A stretch of DNA of 64,000 nucleotides from Verrucomicrobiota bacterium (GTDB lineage Bacteria > Verrucomicrobiota > Kiritimatiellia > CAIQIC01). The stretch lies in the NCBI GenBank assembly GCA_004321905.1, contig SCQF01000053.1, forward strand, positions 41,921-105,920. Reading direction: 5' to 3'. This document shows positions 51,767 through 59,463 of this stretch, one piece after another. Under the pieces are notes generated by a model. The model was not told the DNA's origin, did not search any database, and saw only the letters and a program-made list of their open reading frames with translations. A program made the position numbers and the translations under genes. Within the stretch, counting starts at the first letter, position 1; the number at the start of each line of letters is the position of its first letter.

Positions 51767-53191
51767 TCAGGATAGCTTGCGTTTGAGCAGATCGTTGACA
51801 AGACCGGGGTTGGCTTTGCCCTTGCTGAGCTTCATCACTTGGCCGATGAGGGCTTTCAGGGCGGCTTCTTTGCCGCCTTTATAGTCGGCGACGGTCTTGG
51901 CGTTGGCGGCGATGGCTTCGTCCACAAACTTTTCGATTGCGCCGGTGTCGCTGACTTGGGCAAGGCCCTTGGCTTTGACGATCTCCTCCGGCTCCCCGCC
52001 CTGTGCGAACATGATTTCAAAAACTTCTTTCGCCGTGGAGATGTTGATGATCTTGACCTCGACGAGATTGACGAGGCTCGCAAGTTGCGCGGGCGTGATC
52101 TTGAGTTCGCCGATGGCCAGATGCTGTTCGGTAAGCTTCGCGAGTACCGTGGTCATGATCCAGTTGGAGGCGGACTTGGCGCTCTTGGAAAGTTTGGCGG
52201 TGGCTTCAAAGTAATTGGCCACGGCCTGATCGACGGCGAGGACGTTGGCATCATATTCGGGGATGCCGTAGTCGCGCATCATCCGAGCGCGGCGGTTTTC
52301 GGGCAGTTCCGGCAAAGCCCTGGCCCAGTCGTCAATCTGCGCCGGCGTCAGCACAATCGGGAGCAGGTCGGGTTCGGGAAAATAGCGGTAGTCGTGGGCT
52401 TCTTCCTTGCTGCGCATCGCGAGCGTCACACCGGCGAGATCGTCCCAGCGGCGCGTCTCCTGCCGGATGCGGCCACCTTTTTCCAACTCAGAAATCTGGC
52501 GGGTGATTTCATAGGAAAGCGCGCGATAAACGCCCTTGAAGGTGTTCATGTTCTTCAGCTCGGTCTTCGTGCCAAGCTTGTCCTGTCCGACCGGGCGGAC
52601 GGAGGAATTCACGTCGCACCGTAGGTTGCCTTCTTCGAGGTTCACATCACTAACGCCGCCGTAGGCGAGAATTTCCTTGAGCGCTTCGAGAAACGCCAGC
52701 GCCTCATCGGCACTGGCGATATCAGGCTCGGTGACGATCTCCATCAGCGGCGTGCCGGCGCGGTTGAAGTCAATGCCGCTGGAGGCGGCGAAATGCATGT
52801 TCTTGCCCACGTCTTCCTCGATGTGGATGCGGGTGAGACCAATCATTTTCTTGGAACCATCGGCCAGCTTGATCTCGATGCCGCCACCGAGGCAGAGCGG
52901 CTGGTCATATTGCGAGATTTGGTAGTTCTTGGGCATGTCCGGATAATAATAGTTCTTCCGGTCCATTTTGCTGTACGGATTGATTTTGCAGCCGAGCATC
53001 AGGCCGGAAAAAACGGTGAGACGGATCGCCTCCGAATTCATCGCGGGCATCGCGCCGGGATAGCCGAGGCAGACCGGGCAGACGCGGGTGTTTGGCGGCG
53101 CGCCGAAGGTCGTCGGGCAGCCGCAGAATATCTTCGTCCGTGTCTTCAATTGAACGTGTACTTCCAGACCAATGTTGGCGACAAAGTTCAT
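51767..53191 (-). CDS. gatB: Asp-tRNA(Asn)/Glu-tRNA(Gln) amidotransferase subunit B
   Basis: Kinase/tRNA-binding subunit of the GatCAB complex that makes Gln-tRNA and/or Asn-tRNA by transamidation. The 474-residue product starts NFVANIGLEVHVQLKTRTK and has the zinc-site CGCPTTFGAPPNTRVCPVC, KMDRKNYYYPDMPKNYQISQ and RIHIEEDVGKNMH, ending with the YqeY-like tail domain (about 330-474). Third gene of gatC-gatA-gatB. Confidence 0.97.
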   Translation of the reverse strand: MNFVANIGLEVHVQLKTRTKIFCGCPTTFGAPPNTRVCPVCLGYPGAMPAMNSEAIRLTVFSGLMLGCKINPYSKMDRKNYYYPDMPKNYQISQYDQPLCLGGGIEIKLADGSKKMIGLTRIHIEEDVGKNMHFAASSGIDFNRAGTPLMEIVTEPDIASADEALAFLEALKEILAYGGVSDVNLEEGNLRCDVNSSVRPVGQDKLGTKTELKNMNTFKGVYRALSYEITRQISELEKGGRIRQETRRWDDLAGVTLAMRSKEEAHDYRYFPEPDLLPIVLTPAQIDDWARALPELPENRRARMMRDYGIPEYDANVLAVDQAVANYFEATAKLSKSAKSASNWIMTTVLAKLTEQHLAIGELKITPAQLASLVNLVEVKIINISTAKEVFEIMFAQGGEPEEIVKAKGLAQVSDTGAIEKFVDEAIAANAKTVADYKGGKEAALKALIGQVMKLSKGKANPGLVNDLLKRKLS

Positions 53192-53210
53192 GATGATTGT
53201 TAGCTGAAGG

Positions 53211-54674
53211 CTATCCGCTGATCTCTGGCTTTTCTTTATGCCACGGCGTCGCCTGTTCGTAGGCGTGGCCGATTTTCAGAATCACATTTTCCCCCAGCGC
53301 GGGCCCGATCACTTGCAAGCCGACCGGTAGTTTCTCGGAGGTGAAGCCACACGGTACGCTGACGCCGCAGATGCCGGCGAGGTTGACCGGGATCGTGAAA
53401 ATATCGCCGAGATACATCTTGAGCGGATCAGCGAGCTTCTCGCCAAACTTATAGGCGGCGGTGGGTGCGACGGGCGTCAGGATCGCATCACATTGTTTGA
53501 ACGCGGCCTCGAAATCACGGCGGATCAGGGTCCGCACTTTTTGGGCGCGGAGATAATAGGCGTCGTGATAGCCGCTGGAGAGGACGTAGGTGCCGAGGAT
53601 GATGCGACGCTTCACTTCCTGCCCGAAGCCGGCGGCGCGGGTCTTGCCGTATTGGTCAAGCGGGTCTTCCCCGTCCACGCGCAGGCCGTAGCGGACGCCA
53701 TCGAAGCGCGCAAGGTTCGCGGAGGCTTCCGCCGTGGCGATGATGTAATAGACCGCGACCGCATATTTCGAGTGCGGCAGGCTGATCTCGACAATCTCCG
53801 CGCCGAGTTCACGACACTTGGCCACGGCGACGCGGACGGACTGTTCCACTTCCGCATCGAGTCCTTCGATAAAGTATTCCCTCGGCAGACCAAGACGCAA
53901 CCCCTTGAGATCGCCGCCGAGTTGTGCGACGTAATCCGGCACCGGGACATCGAGAGAGGTGGAATCCATTTCGTCGCGACCCGAAATCGCGCCGAGCAGC
54001 AAAGCCGAGTCGCGGACGGTTTTGGTCAGCGGGCCGATTTGATCAAGCGAGGAGGCGAAGGCGGTCAGGCCGTAACGGGAGACGCGGCCATAGGTCGGCT
54101 TGAGGCCCACGCAACCACAGAAGCCCGCCGGCTGGCGGATCGAGCCGCCAGTATCGGAGCCAAGTGTCGCAAGGGCTTCATCGGCGGCGACGGCGGCGGC
54201 GCTGCCACCGCTGGAGCCGCCCGGCACGCGCGACAAATCCCACGGATTACGGGTGGGCTGATAAGCGGAATTCTCCGTGCTGCCGCCCATCGCAAACTCA
54301 TCCATGTTCAGACGTCCGAGAAGCACTGCACCAGCCGCGCGCAGTTTCGCAACAACCGTGGCGTCGTAGGGCGCAACATACCCGTTGAGAATCTTCGAGG
54401 CGCAGGTACAGGGTTGTCTTTTGACGTTGAGTAAATCCTTCATTCCAATCGGCACGCCAAGCAGTGGCTTGTTTTCGCCCTTCGTACGCGCCGTATCGGC
54501 CGCGCGCGCCTGCGCGAGGGCGGACTCGGCATCCACCGTGAGATAAGCACCGACTTGCTTATCGGTCTTCTCGATGGAAGAGAGCACCGCGCGGACAATG
54601 TCCTCGGAACTACATGCACGCTTTGCGAGTTTTTCCGCCGCTTCCGCAACGGTCAGTTGATTCAAATTCGCCAT
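53211..54674 (-). CDS. gatA: Asp-tRNA(Asn)/Glu-tRNA(Gln) amidotransferase subunit A
   Basis: Amidase-signature subunit that releases ammonia from glutamine. The 487-residue product shows all three catalytic elements of the Ser-cisSer-Lys triad: Lys in [12 protein letters not shown], cis-Ser in [16 protein letters not shown], and the [13 protein letters not shown] glycine/serine-rich loop. It lies between gatC (3 bp upstream) and gatB (19 bp downstream). Confidence 0.97.
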   Translation of the reverse strand: MANLNQLTVAEAAEKLAKRACSSEDIVRAVLSSIEKTDKQVGAYLTVDAESALAQARAADTARTKGENKPLLGVPIGMKDLLNVKRQPCTCASKILNGYVAPYDATVVAKLRAAGAVLLGRLNMDEFAMGGSTENSAYQPTRNPWDLSRVPGGSSGGSAAAVAADEALATLGSDTGGSIRQPAGFCGCVGLKPTYGRVSRYGLTAFASSLDQIGPLTKTVRDSALLLGAISGRDEMDSTSLDVPVPDYVAQLGGDLKGLRLGLPREYFIEGLDAEVEQSVRVAVAKCRELGAEIVEISLPHSKYAVAVYYIIATAEASANLARFDGVRYGLRVDGEDPLDQYGKTRAAGFGQEVKRRIILGTYVLSSGYHDAYYLRAQKVRTLIRRDFEAAFKQCDAILTPVAPTAAYKFGEKLADPLKMYLGDIFTIPVNLAGICGVSVPCGFTSEKLPVGLQVIGPALGENVILKIGHAYEQATPWHKEKPEISG

Positions 54675-54677
54675 AGC

Positions 54678-54983
54678 TCACTCAATAATTTTGGGCACAA
54701 TGAACTGTCCTTCGCGGGCGAGCGGGGCGTTCTTCATCGCTGCGTCGTGGTCGAGGCATTCACGGACCTCGTCGGCGCGAAAGACATTCTGCACCGGGAT
54801 GGCGTGGGCGGTGGGCTCGATGCCTTCGACGTTGAGTTCGTTGAGCTGGCGGACGTAGCCGACGATCTGCTCAAGCTGCGGCTGCAGGCGGGCGATCTCG
54901 TCATCGGCCAGATGCATCCGCGCCAGATGCGCCACATAACGCACATCAATCCGACCGGACGGTTTATTTTCTGCTGATGTCAT
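54678..54983 (-). CDS. gatC: Asp-tRNA(Asn)/Glu-tRNA(Gln) amidotransferase subunit C
   Basis: Small linker subunit of GatCAB, 101 residues: VRYVAHLARMHLADDEIARL, QLEQIVGYVRQLNELNVEGI and the C-terminal PLAREGQFIVPKII extended segment that wraps GatA. First gene of the operon, behind a recognisable promoter. Confidence 0.95.
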   Translation of the reverse strand: MTSAENKPSGRIDVRYVAHLARMHLADDEIARLQPQLEQIVGYVRQLNELNVEGIEPTAHAIPVQNVFRADEVRECLDHDAAMKNAPLAREGQFIVPKIIE

Positions 54984-55009
54984 GCGGTAACCTCAAAAAA
55001 ACGCACGGC

Positions 55010-55037
55010 AGTATAAGCAGATGCGCCTATAATTCAA
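55010..55037 (-). promoter_or_regulatory. Promoter of gatCAB
   Basis: On the minus strand TTGAAT (55037-55032), 16-bp spacer, TATACT (55015-55010), about 27 bp before the gatC ATG. Confidence 0.65.
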
Positions 55038-55072
55038 CAGGGAACAAACTCACGCCCACCAAAAGACAATAA

Positions 55073-55097
55073 GCGCGCAACATTATTCGTTGCGCGC
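55073..55097 (-). terminator. Hairpin terminator after the PEP-CTERM fragment
   Basis: GCGCGCAAC/GTTGCGCGC, 9 bp, 7-nt loop; on the minus strand it is followed by TTATTGTCTTTT. Confidence 0.75.
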
Positions 55098-55121
55098 TCG
55101 TTGGCCGTTTTTCGCGCGATA

Positions 55122-55325
55122 TTATACAGGCCGTTTTAGCTTCCGCATCCGTTGACGCTGGAAGAACGCCAACCCGGCCAAACCCGCTAACACAATCGTC
55201 GAGGGTTCGGGGATGGTGTAGATATATTGGACATACCCATTCAAACCCGCATGTGACAACTGATCAAGCTGAACGTTGCCACCACCGCCCCATTTTGTTT
55301 TCGGCGTTGACCGGTCGCGTGGCAC
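55122..55325 (-). pseudogene. C-terminal fragment of a PEP-CTERM protein
   Basis: Sixty-seven codons ending in IPEPSTIVLAGLAGLAFFQR and a basic tail: a textbook PEP-CTERM signal (PEP motif, hydrophobic helix, positive end) recognised by exosortase. The upstream part is only about 30 residues, has no signal peptide and no Shine-Dalgarno before its GTG, and runs into the comEB promoter region. It therefore looks like the stump of a longer exported protein. The terminator behind it is intact. Confidence 0.65.
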
Positions 55326-55341
55326 ACGTCATTCTTGACCC

Positions 55342-55815
55342 ATGCCTGATGCGAAACGAGTACGCCCGGATTGGGACACCTATTTCATGGACATCGCGCA
55401 CACCGTGGCGCGGCGCAGCAACTGCTGCCGCCGCCAAGTGGCCGCCTTGATCGTCAGCGAGCAGCGGATCATCTCCACCGGTTATAACGGCACCCCACGC
55501 GGCGTGAAGAACTGCATGGAAGGCGGTTGCCCGCGCTGCGCCGGCGACGCCGCTTCCGGCGCACACCTCGGCGAGTGCCTCTGCTCGCATGCCGAAGAGA
55601 ACGCCATCGTACAAGCCGCCTACCACGGCATTGCCGTCCGTGGCGGAACACTCTATTCCACGATCAGCCCGTGCTTGCTCTGCGCCAAAATGATCATCAA
55701 TGCCGGCCTGCGCGAAGTTGTCTATGAGGATGAGTATCACTTTTCGGCGCAGACCCGCGCGTTGCTGCGCACCGCCGGCGTCAAATGCCGCCGCTTTCGG
55801 CGGAAAAGCGGTTGA
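55342..55815 (+). CDS. comEB: dCMP/cytidine deaminase-family protein (ComEB-like)
   Basis: A 157-residue zinc deaminase. HAEENAIVQAAYHG provides the His ligand and catalytic Glu, and ISPCLLCAKMIINAG the two Cys ligands; WDTYFMDIAHTVARRSNC and ISTGYNGTPRG fit dCMP deaminase, which makes dUMP for thymidylate synthesis. An extra Cys/His-rich stretch (CMEGGCPRCAGDAASG and GECLCSHAEEN) matches the second zinc site of T4-like dCMP deaminases. Confidence 0.9.
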   Translation: MPDAKRVRPDWDTYFMDIAHTVARRSNCCRRQVAALIVSEQRIISTGYNGTPRGVKNCMEGGCPRCAGDAASGAHLGECLCSHAEENAIVQAAYHGIAVRGGTLYSTISPCLLCAKMIINAGLREVVYEDEYHFSAQTRALLRTAGVKCRRFRRKSG

Positions 55816-55857
55816 CGTTCCCGTTGTGCGCCGGCCGAATGAAAAGCAACAGGCCGA

Positions 55858-55906
55858 TTTCCCAACCTTGAAAAACCGGCCGGCTGCTTTTTCCAACCCT
55901 TGGAAA
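55858..55906. repeat. Paired palindrome (comEB/GYF gene, convergent)
   Basis: Copies at 55858-55875 (one base lost) and 55889-55906; core centres 31-32 bp apart. Confidence 0.88.
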
Positions 55907-55916
55907 CGCGTTGCGC

Positions 55917-56483
55917 TTAATGCGGCAAATTGATCCCCAACTTGGAAATCAGGACCACGATGAACGCGAAATATATAATCATGAATAGGATGGTGGCGAT
56001 GAACATCAAAATGTAGCCCCAGCCAACCAGCTTGAAAGATTTCAGCAGTTTTTCGAGAAAGGGATTCATAGGGGCGTCCACCGTGGCGATCCCGCTCAGC
56101 AGATTCTTCGCCCCCAGCAAGGCCGCGCCACCCATAATCATCGGGACACCGTAGATCAACCCAATGCAGGAGAGACAGGCAAAGACGCCCATGATGATGT
56201 GCACCACGCCCACGAACGTCATCCAACCCAAGCCGGCAAGCGCGGTGCTATTACCGCTCGCCGATGCGGGTGTCGCCGCTATACCGATTAGCGTGGCGCC
56301 TAGCGCGGTAGGCGCTTGCAGGGCGGCGACGCTGCTCGCGGATACCCAGTTGGCCAGGCCTTCGCTCCAGACGAGTGTGCTGGTGGGGATTTGATTGCCG
56401 GTGAGCAAGCGTTGCAATTCGTGTTCCGGCACCGGCCCTTTTTTCTCCTGCCCATCCGCTGAATAGTACCATTTTTTTTCCAT
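55917..56483 (-). CDS. GYF-like (DUF4339) domain membrane protein
   Basis: A 188-residue protein. N-terminal GYF_2-type domain (about 1-50, KKWYYSADGQEKKGPVPEHELQRLL, TLVWSEGLANWVSAS), a Ser/Ala linker, and three membrane segments (VVHIIMGVFACLSCIGLIYG, IMGGAALLGAKNLL, ILMFIATILFMIIYFAFIVVL). Such fusions are common in Bacteroidetes/PVC bacteria; function unknown, possibly recognition of proline-rich partners. Confidence 0.78.
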   Translation of the reverse strand: MEKKWYYSADGQEKKGPVPEHELQRLLTGNQIPTSTLVWSEGLANWVSASSVAALQAPTALGATLIGIAATPASASGNSTALAGLGWMTFVGVVHIIMGVFACLSCIGLIYGVPMIMGGAALLGAKNLLSGIATVDAPMNPFLEKLLKSFKLVGWGYILMFIATILFMIIYFAFIVVLISKLGINLPH

Positions 56484-56547
56484 GGCTGGCTCCTGCCGTT
56501 AAGTTGCAAAAAGTGTAGCCGATGGCAGGCCGCGGGGCAAGCACAGG

Positions 56548-57729
56548 TCAGGGCAAGTGGAAACTTGTGCCGCGGGGCAGCGATGGCAAGCCGAAGAAGC
56601 TGGCGAGGGTTTGTGCGACATCGAAAAATCCTTGGCGGATGCCGAGATTATGTCCCGATCGGCCAGGCTGATAAACCAACAGTGGAGCGAATTCGCGCGT
56701 GTGGTCGGTGCCGCGAAACGTCGGATCGTTGCCATGATCGGCGGTAATGATGAGCAAATCCTGCGGGGTGAGCAGCGGCAGGAAATCGCGAAGAAAAGCG
56801 TCGGTTTGTTCCAGCGCGGCGGCAAAACCGCGCGCATCGCGCCGATGGCCATAAAGCATGTCGAAGTCAATGAAGTTGGCCATAATCAACCCGCGACTTT
56901 TTTCGCGGCAGAAACGGATGACCTGCTCCTGCGCGGCGCTGGTATGGCCGGTGTGCACGCTTTCGGTGATACCACGATGCGCGTAGATGTCTTCGATTTT
57001 TCCGACCGCAAAGACCGGCACACCAAAATCTTTCAGCCGTTCCAGCACGGTTGGCTCTTCGGGGCGATAGGCATAGTCGCGGCGATCCTCGGTGCGCGTA
57101 AACGCGCCGGGCCGGCCAATGAACGGACGCGCGATCACACGCCCGACCTTGAGCGGATCGCATAATTCGCGAGCAATTTCGCAACCACGATAGAGTTCGG
57201 CCAGCGGAATCACGTCGGTGTGCGCCGCAAGTTGAAATACGGAATCGGCGCTAGTGTAGGCGATCCACGCGCCGGTACGCAAATGCTCCGGACCGAGTTC
57301 CTCAATAATCGCGATGCCGCTGGCGGCCTTGTTGCCGATGGTCTTGCGCTTGGTGCGACGCTCGAACTCCGCAATAAATTCCGGCGGAAACGAAGGATAG
57401 TCGTGTGGAAACAAATGGAACGGCGGATGAATTTTTAGTCCGGCCATTTCCCAATGGCCGGTGATGGTGTCCTTGCCGTCGGAAATTTCGCGCATCGCGC
57501 CGTAGCCACCCATCGGCTGCGCGACCGGCGGCACACCGGCAATCGGCAAGCCGCCGGGTAGCAGCGCCGGGATGTTACCGAGTCCTAGTTTTTGGAACGT
57601 CGGCAACTTCAGCCCACCGATGGCGGCAGCGCAGTGCGGCAGCGTAGCGGAACCGGCGTCACCGTAGTCCGCCGCGTCCGGCGCGGCGCCGATACCGACG
57701 GAATCCAGCACGATGAGGACAGCCTTCAT
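56548..57729 (-). CDS. deoB: Phosphopentomutase
   Basis: Alkaline-phosphatase-fold enzyme interconverting (deoxy)ribose 1- and 5-phosphates in nucleoside salvage. The 393-residue product has VLIVLDSVGIGAAPDA at the start (first metal Asp), DTITGHWEMAG, YTSADSVFQLAAH, and the metal ligands in NFIDFDMLYGHRRD and LIITADHGNDPTFRGTDHTRE. The frame extends to 57798 through a palindrome copy; MKAVLIVLDSVG at 57729 is the family start. Confidence 0.95.
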   Translation of the reverse strand: MKAVLIVLDSVGIGAAPDAADYGDAGSATLPHCAAAIGGLKLPTFQKLGLGNIPALLPGGLPIAGVPPVAQPMGGYGAMREISDGKDTITGHWEMAGLKIHPPFHLFPHDYPSFPPEFIAEFERRTKRKTIGNKAASGIAIIEELGPEHLRTGAWIAYTSADSVFQLAAHTDVIPLAELYRGCEIARELCDPLKVGRVIARPFIGRPGAFTRTEDRRDYAYRPEEPTVLERLKDFGVPVFAVGKIEDIYAHRGITESVHTGHTSAAQEQVIRFCREKSRGLIMANFIDFDMLYGHRRDARGFAAALEQTDAFLRDFLPLLTPQDLLIITADHGNDPTFRGTDHTREFAPLLVYQPGRSGHNLGIRQGFFDVAQTLASFFGLPSLPRGTSFHLP

Positions 57730-57756
57730 GCTTGAAAAATAGCAAAGCAATGGCGC

Positions 57757-57775
57757 TTTTCCAAGGCTTGGAAAA
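57757..57775. repeat. Single 19-bp palindrome (deoB/tgt, divergent)
   Basis: One perfect copy, TTTTCCAAGGCTTGGAAAA, 28 bp upstream of deoB. Confidence 0.93.
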
Positions 57776-57785
57776 AACAAAAAAG

Positions 57786-57885
57786 GAGGGCGCCGCACGC
57801 CAAGGAGGTCGGGGTGAGGAACCCCATAGGTTGCATGCGAACGCCCTCGGCGTTAAACTACTGCGCCACTTGTTCTTTTTCAAGT
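57786..57885 (+). other. Multi-hairpin leader region upstream of tgt
   Basis: In series: GGCG/CGCC (57789-57801), GGGGT/ACCCC (57812-57826), AACGCC/GGCGTT (57840-57854), ACTTG/CAAGT (57868-57885). The purine run CCAAGGAGGTC lies between the first two. It does not match a preQ1 riboswitch that I can identify. Coordinates of individual stems are approximate to a base or two. Confidence 0.4.
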
Positions 57886-57922
57886 GACGACTTTACCTTT
57901 TTTCTATAAGCGAAGGAAACGA

Positions 57923-59053
57923 TTGAACACATTCACGATCACGCACCACGACGGCGGCACACAAGCACGATGCGGCGTTTTACACACCACGCACGGCCCG
58001 GTGGAGACGCCGGTTTTCATGCCCGTGGGGACACAGGCCACCGTCAAGGCGATGACGCCGGCCGAATTGGTGGAACTCGACTATCAGATCATCCTCGGCA
58101 ACACCTATCACCTCTTCGTGCGGCCCGGCGTGGAACTGATCGAGCGGTGTGGCGGACTGCACCGCTTCATGGGTTGGGAGCGCGCGATCCTCACCGATAG
58201 TGGCGGCTTTCAGGTGATGAGTTTGGCCAAGTTGCGCAAGGTGACGGACGAGGGCGTGCATTTTCAGTCGCACCTCGACGGTACGCGGTTGTTTCTCGGC
58301 CCCAAGGAGGCGATGGAAATCCAGCGGCGGCTGGGTTCGGATATCGCCATGGTGCTGGACGAATGCCCGCCCTACCCTTGCGACCGCGAATACGCTTGCC
58401 AAGCCGTGGAACGCACCCTATCGTGGGCGGCTCTTTGTGCCCGTCAGCCACGTGCGGATGGGCAATGGGTCTTTGGCATTGTGCAAGGCGGCGTGCATCG
58501 CGATTTGCGCGCGAGTTGCGCCACGGAATTGGTCAAGCTGGGCTTCGATGGTTATGCCATCGGCGGCGTCAGCGTCGGCGAAGGGCCGGAGCTGATCGCG
58601 CAAGGCGTGGCCGATAGCGTGGATCATCTGCCGTGGGAGCGACCGCGCTATCTGATGGGTGTGGGTATGTTCGGCCAGATGGTTGCAGCGGTGGCGCGTG
58701 GTGTGGATATGTTTGACTGCGTGACGCCGACGCGCTTGGCGCGGCATGGCACGGCGTTCACGCGGCTGGGGCGCGTGGCGATCAAAGCCGCCGTTTGGAA
58801 AGAGGATCAACGCCCGATCGAGGAAGGCTGCGGCTGTTATGCCTGCACGCATTTTTCACGGGCGTATGTGCGACACCTGCTGAACGCCAACGAAGTGCTG
58901 GGGGTGCGGTTGCTTTCCATGCACAATTTATATCGGTTTGGGGAGTTCGTCGGCGAGATGCGCGCGGCGATTCGCGCCAATACATTCGCAACGTTTTGCG
59001 AACGGCACCGTGATGTGGATCGCGTCGTACCGGCGGCGGAACTCATGGATTGA
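57923..59053 (+). CDS. tgt: Queuine tRNA-ribosyltransferase (tRNA-guanine transglycosylase)
   Basis: Exchanges guanine 34 for preQ1 in tRNAs with GUN anticodons. The 376-residue product shows TDSGGFQVMSL (catalytic Asp), GIVQGGVHRDLR, GVSVGEGPE, the nucleophile in ARGVDMFDCVTPTR, and the zinc ligands CGCYACTHFSRAYVRH ending in LLSMHN. GTG at 57884 is in frame, but the TTG at 57923 has AAGGAAA directly before it and gives the normal distance to ETPVFMPVGT, so it is preferred. First gene of the tgt-yajC-secDF block. Confidence 0.93.
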   Translation: MNTFTITHHDGGTQARCGVLHTTHGPVETPVFMPVGTQATVKAMTPAELVELDYQIILGNTYHLFVRPGVELIERCGGLHRFMGWERAILTDSGGFQVMSLAKLRKVTDEGVHFQSHLDGTRLFLGPKEAMEIQRRLGSDIAMVLDECPPYPCDREYACQAVERTLSWAALCARQPRADGQWVFGIVQGGVHRDLRASCATELVKLGFDGYAIGGVSVGEGPELIAQGVADSVDHLPWERPRYLMGVGMFGQMVAAVARGVDMFDCVTPTRLARHGTAFTRLGRVAIKAAVWKEDQRPIEEGCGCYACTHFSRAYVRHLLNANEVLGVRLLSMHNLYRFGEFVGEMRAAIRANTFATFCERHRDVDRVVPAAELMD

Positions 59054-59070
59054 ATATAAAAAGGAGATAG

Positions 59071-59424
59071 ATGATGAACTTGGTTACCTTGGCAATGGCA
59101 GCACCGCAAGGCGGTGGCGCCGGCGGACAGCAACAGTCGCCCGCCTTCATGATCGGCTGGCTGGTATTGATGGTCGGTATTTTCTATTTCATGATGATCC
59201 GTCCGCAACAGCGTCGCGAGAAGGAACGGCGCGCTTTATTGGATGCCGTCAAGAGCGGCGACCGCGTGATTTTCTCCGGCGGCATTCTCGGTATCGTGAC
59301 CAACGTCAAAGACAAGCTGCTCGTCGTCAAAATCGCCGAGAATGTGAAAGTGGAAGTTGTCCGCAGCGCTGTCTCGCAAGTGCTCGGCAAGGATGAAGAA
59401 CCCGCCGCCGAAGCGAAAAAATAA
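59071..59424 (+). CDS. yajC: Sec translocon accessory subunit YajC
   Basis: A 117-residue inner-membrane protein associated with SecDF. A short periplasmic start with Gly/Gln-rich stretch, one membrane helix (about 30-48, FMIGWLVLMVGIFYFMMI), then the conserved RPQQRREKERRALLDAVKSG, KIAENVKVEVVRSAVSQV and an acidic tail. AAGGAG lies 4-5 bp before the first ATG. Lies 17 bp after tgt and 39 bp before secDF. Confidence 0.93.
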   Translation: MMNLVTLAMAAPQGGGAGGQQQSPAFMIGWLVLMVGIFYFMMIRPQQRREKERRALLDAVKSGDRVIFSGGILGIVTNVKDKLLVVKIAENVKVEVVRSAVSQVLGKDEEPAAEAKK

Positions 59425-59463
59425 CGACCCGGTTGGTGCGTAATTTTCAGGAGGACTGCATTC

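Noticed and set aside
57659..57883. 74-codon minus-strand frame upstream of deoB
   Set aside because: Crosses a palindrome copy and the hairpin region and overlaps the deoB start in another frame; no ribosome site.
57786..57922. preQ1 riboswitch upstream of tgt
   Set aside because: I looked for the preQ1-I short hairpin with A-rich tail and for the type II and III layouts; only a TTAAACTA tail is reminiscent, and the stems do not fit.
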